Assembly: GCF_035222275.1 (NCBI RefSeq)
Contig: NC_085886.1
Span: 620,001-684,000, forward strand
Reading direction: 5' to 3'
Source of the DNA: Podospora bellae-mahoneyi
Taxonomy: Eukaryota; Ascomycota; Sordariomycetes; Sordariales; Podosporaceae
DNA length: 64,000 nt
The notes beneath the pieces were generated by a model. That model had not been told where the DNA came from. It worked only from the letters and a program-made list of their open reading frames with translations, and made no database searches. The position numbers and the translations under genes are program-made. Below, piece by piece: positions 1-8,517 of the stretch. How positions within the stretch are numbered: the first letter of the stretch is position 1; each line of letters starts with the position of its first letter.

Positions 1-821
1 ATATGATGATGGAGGCGGCCGTTCGCAGGCATCCGATCCATTTGGACCTCCAAAAGTCGTCAAGTACATAGACTGAAAGTGTGACGCAAGACAGTGACAA
101 GATGAGTGTATCGACGGCGAAGTTGTAGTGGTAGGCTGAAAGGGTGCATTTGGACTCCAGACCAAAGTTGAGGGCATAGGAGAAGGCGAGGACAAGTTGA
201 GCATCGATCGTCACCCTGAAGAGCTCTTTCATCCAGGACTTGAGCCAGGAGTAGACCCCTTTGGCTGTGTTCTTTCCTTTCTGTGTCATGCTGGAGGGGT
301 GACCCTTGCTGTTGCTTTTGTTCGTTGTGGGAAGACTATGAAGATATTGTTAGTATCTGTGGATTACAAGAGGCATTCGGTTGAGACCTACATCTTTGAT
401 TTCTTTCCCCGGAGGCGATATGACCACTCCCGCACTACAAACAGAATAGCCACGATGTTGACGAAAAGTGCCGAAGCGAGAGATATCCACACCTAGAATA
501 CCATGGTTAGAAGATACCATTCGAATGAAACTTGGTACTTGGTACGTAGCCCCGCTGAGCGGGCGTGGTTCAGGGTAGAAATCAACTTACTCCGTATCCA
601 GCAATGTCTGGGTTAGCTTCAAAGTGGCCACGAGTAATATTGCCAAATGAATTGACAGTGTTGTTGGAGAAAAAGTTGACAACGCAGCTGGTGCTGAGGT
701 CAACACCGAGAAGACAACAGTCATGCTGAAGATTGGTCTCATAATTGGAGGACAGGAAATAGGGCACCCATTGCAAGAAGTTGTGCTGAACACCGTCTTG
801 TGCACAGGTTGGTGATGCCAT
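1..821 (-). CDS. Fungal integral membrane protein, C-terminal part cut by the window edge
   Basis: Three exons can be joined: 821-591, 492-392 and 335-1 (open at the edge). Donors are gtaagt and gtaggt and acceptors ttctag and catag; introns are 98 and 56 nt and the phases agree. The N-terminal part is Cys-rich and has several N-glycosylation sequons (NNT, NIT), as expected for a luminal or extracellular loop. A hydrophobic helix follows (starting VWISLASALFVNIVAILF), then a short basic loop, then further hydrophobic stretches. The product resembles a family of uncharacterised fungal plasma-membrane proteins; no function is claimed. The ATG at 821 is chosen. An in-frame ATG at 1048 with a further intron (924-848, donor gtaagt, acceptor tctcag) would add about 50 residues and is a real alternative. 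The gene is divergent from the EB1 gene. Confidence 0.72.
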
Positions 822-2183
822 AATGTTGAGATATGCTCGAGAGACAACTGAGAAGCTTGTGGTCCTTGGGAAAAACAACACGAACAATAGAGAACTCCAT
901 GGTTATTTAAATTAAGAGACTTACCTACTTCAAGTTCTCTCCGGTCAATTCGCCCGAGAAGGCTCCCTCGCCCTCCCATTGCAAAACCCAAATTTAAACC
1001 AAGGGTTGCACTGTGCCGCATAAAGTTCAACAAGGCGATGCTGAGCATGGGTGCTTCCTCTGTGATGGTGTAGTGGTGTTGAAGCCCAGCCTTGTGGTGA
1101 TTAGAACCTATTAAAATAGGTTTCTACAGTTGGCGTGGGTGGCCGTTGAAGAAGACTACAGGTGGTCCTATATGCAGGCCCCACTCAGCTCCTGTATGTC
1201 TTGACCGCGCCGCTTCAAGGCCGTTTAGTAGACTGGCGTAAGTTACAGATTTGTGGAAATGATCGATTCCAGAATGTAAACTACTGGTTTGATACAAATA
1301 GAAAGGCTGCTCTGTTGCATAGGAAGGGAACGGCCCGCGGGTTTTCGATACTGAGGCTGAATACGAACTTGACTTGAATGGTCAGGACTTGAGAAGGGAT
1401 CCAAACACACCTACAACCATAGAAGGCATCAACCAAGTGGCCCCCAACGGCACACATATCTGCAGTAAGCAGTATGTCGATCAGGAGGTCGTATGGGCGC
1501 AAGGCTGTGGGTGAAGTGGCAAGTATCGCACACCACTACGATGAATTCTACATAAGGGTGCTGCAATGAGAAAGTTTGTCAGTCTTCAAGGCGTAAAACT
1601 CCAATTTCCACCACGGCTTGTGTGGTCTGGCCGTTAGCTTGCTCTCGACCAATTTCCAAGAGAAAGCTCTAACAGAGCTGACAAAAGACTTCTGACAAAT
1701 GAGATATTGTGACATGGATAAGCTGGAAGAGGTTCGTGACAGCGTCGTTGTGTTTGGTAAACGGGGCCAGGGTTGGGGTTGCAAGGTGCAGAAGCCAAGG
1801 CATCGAAAGCAAGGGTGGCCTGTCAGAATTTGTCACGTGCATGTCACTTGGCAGTCAAGCACAGGCCAATGGGCCCATTGCATCACTAATAAATCCCCCA
1901 CCACGGTTGATTGGCTAGCCGACGCCCGATTTTTGGGTTCCATTTGCTTTCCAACGAAGGCAGAAAGATCAACGGCAGCTATCTTAGTGATCATAAAAGT
2001 GATTCCCTTTCCACTCAACCCGCCAGCGACTGTTGCCTGCCGTTTTCAGCGAACAACCGCGACCACCAGCTCCCCGTACACGTACAGACTCGACCAAGCC
2101 ATCGTCTTTGGCACACCGACCCGAGTCCACGAACCACAACAACATCCCCTCTGTTTACAGTTCCACACAACCAAATCGTCAAG
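822..2183. other. Intergenic space between divergent membrane-protein and EB1 genes
   Basis: Nothing here reads as a convincing gene. The part at 925-1048 may be a 5' exon of the leftward gene. The part just before 2184 is C-rich and probably the EB1 leader. Open frames here are short and lack recognisable features. Confidence 0.5.
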
Positions 2184-3144
2184 ATGGGTGAATCGCGGTT
2201 CGTGCTCCCGACGCCGGCCCCGTCGCGTCCACACGGCGCGGGGTCCTGGTGATCCATCCCCAGCAACAGCAACGACTGACGAATGTTTTGCACACAGGCA
2301 AGAGCTTGTGCAGTGGCTCAACAGCCTCCTGCAGCTCAACATCACCAAGGTCGAGCAATGTGGTACTGGGTACGTCGTCGATGCCCTTCCCCTGCAGTTG
2401 AGCTCGAGGAACACCAGAGACTGACAATGGATGCCTGGAAACAGCGCCGCCCTCTGCCAGGTCTACGACAGCATCTTCCAAGATGTTCCCATGTCCCGAG
2501 TCAAGTTCAACGCCAACACCGAGTATGCATACATTCAGAATTTCAAAGTCCTGCAAAGTGAGTCTTTGCCGAGCTCCTTTGAGGTTACCGTCTCTAACTA
2601 TCTGCCTCTAGACACCTTCACCCGGCATCACATCGACCGATCGATCCCCGTAGAGTCGCTCGTGAAGTGCAAGATGCAGGACAATCTTGAGTTCCTGCAG
2701 TGGACCAAAAAGTTCTGGGACCAATACTATCCCGGCGGTGACTACGATGCCGTGGCCAGACGGAAGGGCGCCCCAACCGGACCTGCTGGAGGTGCGGCTC
2801 CCCGCGTGACGGCGTCTGCGGCGAGACGTCCGGGTGGGACCACTCCCACCACCGGCCCTCGAGTTGGGGCCAAGGCCGCTGCTCCCAGCGCCGCCTCTCT
2901 CGCCCTGCAACAGGAGAACACCACCCTTAAGGAGACCGTCGTCGGCCTTGAGAGGGAGCGTGATTTCTACTTCAGCAAGCTCCGCGACATTGAGCTCCTT
3001 GTCCAGCAAGCTGTGGAGGAGGACCCCGAGCTCGAGAAGCAAGAGGACGGCCTGGTCAAGCAGATTCAGACCATCCTGTACTCGACCGAGGAAGGCTTTG
3101 AGATTCCCGAGACGGAGCAGCTTGACGACCAAGAGACATTTTAA
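2184..3144 (+). CDS. bim1: EB1/Bim1/Mal3 microtubule plus-end-binding protein
   Basis: Four exons: 2184-2197, 2298-2369, 2445-2557 and 2612-3144; introns of 100, 75 and 54 nt; product 243 aa. The tiny first exon encodes MGESR and continues into QELVQWLNSLLQLN, the start of an EB1-type calponin-homology domain (about residues 5-105) that ends with the family-typical NLEFLQWTKKFWDQYYPG. A Pro/Gly/Ala-rich basic linker (about 115-160) leads to the EB1 dimerisation coiled coil (about 164-230), including ERERDFYFSKLRDIELL, which forms the EB-homology motif. EB1 proteins track growing microtubule ends and recruit partners. The C-terminus ends QETF rather than the EEY/F of animal EB1, so CAP-Gly recruitment through that tail may differ. 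The length fits the family (yeast Bim1 is larger). Identification is firm; exon 1 rests on splice logic. Confidence 0.95.
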
Positions 3145-4229
3145 GGCATGGAATGCCACTGTATTCTGATTTGATGAAGCTATGGTTCGGGAAATCCGAC
3201 GCTGTTGCCGACGGATACAAAACAAATCAGGGGGAAGGCGTGGTGGTGGACAAAAGCAAAAGGATTGATGTTGGTGCGGAGTTGCCTTCTATACCCCAAA
3301 AGCCCCTCATGGGTGCTGCTTTGCCTACCTTACTTAGTCTTGTTGGCTCTCACCACGACGTACCGGGTGTGGGGGCGAGTTCTGATAGACAACAAGCATT
3401 TATGACATGGAATTTGTAATCAGCGAAGCTAATACTTACTTTCTATTGCGAGTGATGGACATTGGGAAGGAATTGACTATCGAGGCACTGGTGTTGACGC
3501 CTGAATGCGGGACTTGAGTGTGGGGGAGCGGGTAGCAGAAGACATGCAGGTCGAAAGAGTCAGAAACCTGAGTTGCGTAACCGAGCCGAGACCCTGGAAT
3601 TCAGGCAGGTGGGTTGAGGATTATCCTATGGGACTTATGCTGTAAGCTGAGCCCCAATATCAACTCCTACTTCTCTCATGTTCTGGTGATGGTCACTTTT
3701 GGTGTCTCATTATGCCAGTTGACTTGGTGTGTTTAGTGTCAGGGTCAGGGTTATCAGTGTAGGACACTAAACCAGCCACCCGCAACCCAATCCGGCAACA
3801 ATGACACCACTGGGCCTCGTGGGCGTCAAGTGGCAGGCACCGAACGAAGCTTGGAATCAAAGGTTCCCACTTACAATCAACAACCTTTTCTATTTTGCTG
3901 CGCCATTCAAGATACCCTCTTCTTCAAATTGTTTGCTGTCTTTTCTATCTTTCGTCCTTTCCACATTTCACGGCTCCAAGCGGCGCAGTGTCATCTGAAA
4001 GCAAGCGCCCCATCCGTTGATGCCCAGCTGAGGGTCCCGAACTCATCACCATCATCCGAAACACCCTGACCGACTCGACAGACCGCAACTAACCACGCTC
4101 GGTCGCGTGTGTGTGCATTTCCCCACGGTGTTAAACTTGATAACAGCTGGGGAATTTCCTCGACACGCGGTATTCAACAACCGTTACTATCACCATCAGC
4201 CAACACCACCCCTGCCACGCAACTACAAG
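3145..4229. other. Intergenic space, EB1 3' UTR and Vam7 promoter/leader
   Basis: No supported gene. The stretch before 4230 carries short Met-initiated frames, including an in-frame ATG at 4107, 41 codons upstream of the chosen Vam7 start. That ATG would add a segment with no PX character and is probably leader sequence. Confidence 0.5.
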
Positions 4230-5375
4230 ATGGCACCCCCCATCGAAATCTCCATCCCCACCACGTCCATCTCCACCCCCCCAAACGGCAAACCCTTCAC
4301 CCTCTACAACATCACCCTCCGCCTCCCCTTGCGCTCCCTCATCGTCCAAAAGCGCTACTCGGAATTCGAAGCCCTCCACAAGAACCTCCACTCCCTCGTC
4401 GGCGCTTACCCCCCCGAGCCACTCCCCGAAAAGTCTTGGTGGCGCACCTCGACGGCGAACTCCCCTGAACGCACAGAAGAGAGGCGAGCGGGGTTGGAGA
4501 AGTATCTTCGTGCCATTGCCGAACCGCCAGATAGACGGTGGAGGGATACTCCCGTCTGGAGGGCCTTTCTGGGACTTCCTGCGGGAAGCAGCACGCAGAG
4601 TGGGATTAGTCTCGAGGGACGGATCCCTGCTATTGGGTTGAGGGAGGCGAATTTGGCTGCTGCTAGCGACCCGGGGACGTGGCTGGATTTACATCGGGAA
4701 TTGAAGACTTCTCTTCACGAGGCGAGGGTTGCTTTGGGACGGAGGGATGGGGCGACGGAGAATAGTGCTAGGGTTGAGGCGGGGAGTGCGGCGAAGCGGG
4801 CGTTGATTAAGGCGGGGAATCTGATTGGGAGTTTGAGTGATGGGTTGAGGGTTATGAAGGAGGATGGGGGGAAGCTGGGGGAGGGGGAGTTGAGACGGAG
4901 ACGGGATTTGTTGGCGGCGGCGAGGGTGGAGAGGGATGGGCTAGATAAGCTGAGTAGTAGCTTTGCTGTTGCTGGTGGGGGGGTTGCGGCTGGGGTGGCG
5001 GTGGGGAGGCATCAGGGGGTTGCGAGTGCGAGTGAGAGGGCTGCGCTTATGGGAAATAATGATGGGGGGCCGAGCAGTATTGGGATTGTGAGGACGTCGA
5101 CTGGACGGCGGGTGTTGGGTGCGCCGCTGCCAGAGACGGAGAGGACGAGGGAGCTGGATAATGAGGGAGTACTTCAGCTACAGAGGGACACTATGCAGGA
5201 ACAAGACCAGGAGGTGGAGGCGCTGGCAAAAATTATCAGACGGCAAAAGGAGATGGGGCTGGCGATCAACGACGAGGTTAACCGCCATATTGACATGCTG
5301 GACCGTCTGAATGACGACGTGGACGTTGTGGGCAGGAAGCTGGGCGTGGCAAAGGATAGGGTCAAGAGACTGTGA
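4230..5375 (+). CDS. vam7: Vam7-like vacuolar Qc-SNARE with PX domain
   Basis: Intronless 381-aa product. The ATG at 4230 follows a pyrimidine-rich leader and starts directly on the PX domain (about residues 1-125), which has the phosphoinositide-binding RYSEFEALH motif and a proline-rich PEPLPEKSW segment. A helical middle part follows. The C-terminus (about 316-375) is a SNARE heptad region beginning near QLQRDTMQEQDQEVEALAKI and has no transmembrane anchor. PX plus a C-terminal Qc-SNARE without an anchor is the signature of Vam7, which is recruited to vacuolar membranes by PI3P and takes part in homotypic vacuole fusion with the HOPS complex. The predicted zero-layer position is His353, not Gln (see findings). 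The 5' half uses C-ending codons and the middle part G-ending codons, a visible shift in codon bias inside one gene. Identification is confident. Confidence 0.9.
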   Translation: MAPPIEISIPTTSISTPPNGKPFTLYNITLRLPLRSLIVQKRYSEFEALHKNLHSLVGAYPPEPLPEKSWWRTSTANSPERTEERRAGLEKYLRAIAEPPDRRWRDTPVWRAFLGLPAGSSTQSGISLEGRIPAIGLREANLAAASDPGTWLDLHRELKTSLHEARVALGRRDGATENSARVEAGSAAKRALIKAGNLIGSLSDGLRVMKEDGGKLGEGELRRRRDLLAAARVERDGLDKLSSSFAVAGGGVAAGVAVGRHQGVASASERAALMGNNDGGPSSIGIVRTSTGRRVLGAPLPETERTRELDNEGVLQLQRDTMQEQDQEVEALAKIIRRQKEMGLAINDEVNRHIDMLDRLNDDVDVVGRKLGVAKDRVKRL

Positions 5376-5438
5376 CGGGAGGAGCCGCCTTCTGGTCAAG
5401 CTGCTGGAGATGCTACAACAACAACAACAACAACAAAA

Positions 5439-5840
5439 ATGAATGACACCGCCGCTTCTTGTGCTGCTTTTTCTTCTTCTTCCATCTCTATTTCCTCTTC
5501 TTCTTATCGTAATAGTGCTAGTGACAAGGCTAGCATGGACACCATCACCACTACTGCTCCCCCGCTATCCGAGGGAGCTGCTCGCAATATGCAAGAGATT
5601 GAACAAGAGGACAACAGCACGAATGCGGTACGACAGCAACAGCAACAACAACCGGGAGGTGGCATAATTGACGCCGTGCTTTTATTAATTGTTAGGGGGG
5701 TTTTGGCCGGCGTTCAGGGGTATGCCGTGCTTGGGTGGCTGATGGGGAAGATATCGGCTGCTTTGGTCTGGACGGTGGAGCTGGTGCTGCTGCTTTTGGT
5801 GCAGCCGGGTGGTGGCAATACGAATCATCATACTGGATGA
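5439..5840 (+). CDS. Possible small membrane protein, or 3' UTR of vam7
   Basis: A 133-codon frame starts at an ATG 63 nt after the Vam7 stop, behind a CAA repeat (5415-5438). It reads Ser-rich, then a poly-Gln stretch, then two hydrophobic segments (around IIDAVLLLIVRGVLAG and ISAALVWTVELVLLLLV). Two neighbouring hydrophobic helices at the end of a random frame would be somewhat unusual, but the gap to vam7 is very short for a separate fungal gene and the sequence is low-complexity. I do not recognise a family. It may be 3' UTR. Confidence 0.25.
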   Translation: MNDTAASCAAFSSSSISISSSSYRNSASDKASMDTITTTAPPLSEGAARNMQEIEQEDNSTNAVRQQQQQQPGGGIIDAVLLLIVRGVLAGVQGYAVLGWLMGKISAALVWTVELVLLLLVQPGGGNTNHHTG

Positions 5841-8517
5841 CAGACTGAATTGCGAAGGAATACAGTACTTGAGGGAGCTAGGGTTAGGTATGGAGTATAT
5901 GATCATGGGTTTATCTTTTCTGGTGGGGAAGGGGCTTTTTTTTTGCTAGCTCTGGCTTGTTCATGCAGGAACAGGACATGGCATGTGGGGATGGATGATG
6001 GATCGGTATGTAGATATGATGCAGCTTTTTGCGATGGGTTGGTTTATGGACATGGAGGAGTAGGTTTGTTTTTTGTTCTAAACTTATAATATATCTGCTT
6101 TCTAGTTCTAGATATTTGCTTGAGCATGGCAACAGGCAACGGAGTACTATTATTCTCTTATTCGAAAGCCTTGTTGAGGTGTGTCTCGGGCTTGGCTCTT
6201 GAGGACACTCAGTAACATCATTTTCGTTTCCCAAAGCCTTTCACAAAGCCTCTCTCTGTTACACCACCCTCGGTGAGCCGAACGAAAAAAAAAACCGTTG
6301 ATGGTTACCCAAGACACCAGGTGGGTTGGGTGGTGAGGTCACAATGCAGCCCGTCAGACGTCAGCCGTCAGCCTCTTTTCTCGGGAAGCAAACAACGGAG
6401 AAGGTTGAAGGATTCCAGCCTCCTTTTTCCCTCCCATTGGTGCCCAGGGGTGTCAGGCACAAACCAAAGATGGGATGCCAATGCGGCACGGCAACACGGT
6501 TGCGTGTACCGTCTTCTCTCCCGGAGTCGGCGTTGCATGAACGAATCATTCTGGATGATCTTAAGAGCAAGGCTGGGAGAATTATAGGAGGTTGTCCAGG
6601 ACACAGCATTGCATTGGGACGGTCAATCTCAAAAGCTTACGGATACACCAACAAATCAATGCAACCACGAGGGGGATTTTTTGCAAATGATGACACAAAG
6701 GCCGATAAATTCAGCGAGGAGAGTGCAGAACAACTGTTCTTCCAGAGGAGGGGCACAGTAAAGAGTGTGTGTGTGATGTGCTGGCGGATTGGCTACGTCA
6801 CCCCCACCACATGGCAGGCTTGGTCCAATGGAAGACGCGTTGCCCGGCAACGCGTCGCAACGAGTATCGCTTTCTGGGCTGGCTATTAGTTGATTCACAA
6901 CTTCTTGAGGCGATCTTCTGAGAAACGTTTCTGCACAAGTTTCAAATCTGAAGATCTGTTCTGAAGTGCCAGTCCTGCAGGTTTCTGTCAGGGCGCATGT
7001 CCAAGGCACAGACGGAGTTCTGGGAGACTGCGTCTGACAGCTACTCGGGAAGGCAGACGGGACGTCGAAGTTCGGACGGAGGAGGAGGAGGCTGGGCGGC
7101 TCTCCGGGGTGGTGCCGCGATTCGCTGTTCGGTGTGGACCCCTTTCTGGCCTGTCACAACGACAAGATTGCACAATCTGGCCCAATTGGGTGGTGCATTG
7201 GGTGCACATCGCGTCCTATCCACTGCTTCACCAGCCCCCTCCAAGATGCACAAGTGGACACTTTGAATCATTGGTTTTGCGGTCTTTTCCTGCTTTGCTT
7301 CTTCTGGGGATCGCGGGGATTCATTCGACGGATGATTTCTGTTTGCTGATGGGTGACAGATAGGCGGCGCGTTTGATAGGAGCAGGATTGCAGTCTGACC
7401 GTCTATCAAAGATCGATATTACGACGCTCGTTGCGCCTTCATAGTTATCACAAGGTGACCATGGTTGACGGGTGGCTGGTTCCCAAAAGATGCTGGACCG
7501 TTGAAGAACGTTATCGATTCTGGGGTCCACGCAATCCGGATGGCAGAGGACTGGAAGCGAGAAACATGGCACTCCCCTGGCCGTTTCCTGTCACTGACCA
7601 GGCGTTCGACTGGTGGCAGGGAGGGAAGCTGTTGACGTGAGAGAGAAGCTGTGTGATGCCCCAAAGCCACTGTAGACCTGTGAAAGAGAGTATTGAATAT
7701 AAGTTTATTGAGAGGAGAAAGATTGATATATCAAATCTGGAGCGGCTCGGCTTGACTCTCCGATACAAAGCATATGCAGCACGGCTGGATGTCGCTGGAT
7801 GTCCCCCTCAATCCACCTGCCAAGTGGTCTGTGCACCGCACACCTTTCCAAAAAATTGCGGGCAGCTTGTGGGGGCGTTTGGAGTTCCCGCTGCTGCCGC
7901 TGCCCTCTGTGCTTCCAGGGCCTGGGGGCTGCCGAAAGTAAACACAGCGTCTCCCCGGCCGAGAAATCTTTCCAGGTTTGTTGAGGCCACCTTCACCCAC
8001 ACTCCCGCACCACCCTCCCACACACACTCTCGCAAAAGCCGATTCTGCAAGTCCGCATTCCTGTCGACATCGCCGTCTCGGACCGTCGCCGAATTCTTTC
8101 TAGAATCCCATCTTTTCGCGCGCATTCCACGCTTCGACTAACCCCGAATTCAACACCCCGCTATCAGATCGCGATCTCTCAGCTTGCGCTTGGCTTGGCC
8201 GTGCGACCCATCAAACTTGCGACTTTTGCTTTTTGGCATTGGCGTTGAGGCGTCTTGAATTTTTCTTCCTCGGATTTTCTACCGACATCGCCCTTTGATC
8301 ACGCTCTGGCAAGCCGACTGCTGGTTGTCTTCGATCTCAGCTGCTTCGACAACCCTCGCGCGCGACGCCAGATGGCTGTGTAGATATACGACTGGACTAC
8401 GAATTGTGAATTATCTGCTTCCTGGTTAGCATGCTCTGAACTCAACCATTACCACCACCGCGAACCATTACCGCAACGACATAATCTGTATCTGGGCCGG
8501 CTGGCCGTTCTCTCACC
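5841..8517. other. Long intergenic space upstream of the coiled-coil protein gene
   Basis: About 2.7 kb without a gene I can support. Several frames of 80-190 codons exist on both strands (for example 6344-6889), with no domain, no biased codon use and non-ATG or poor starts. The last 600 nt before 8518 are pyrimidine-rich and probably promoter plus 5' leader. Confidence 0.45.

Noticed and set aside
6344-6889. A 182-codon plus-strand frame
   Set aside because: No recognisable motif, mixed codon use, and isolated in a long intergenic space.
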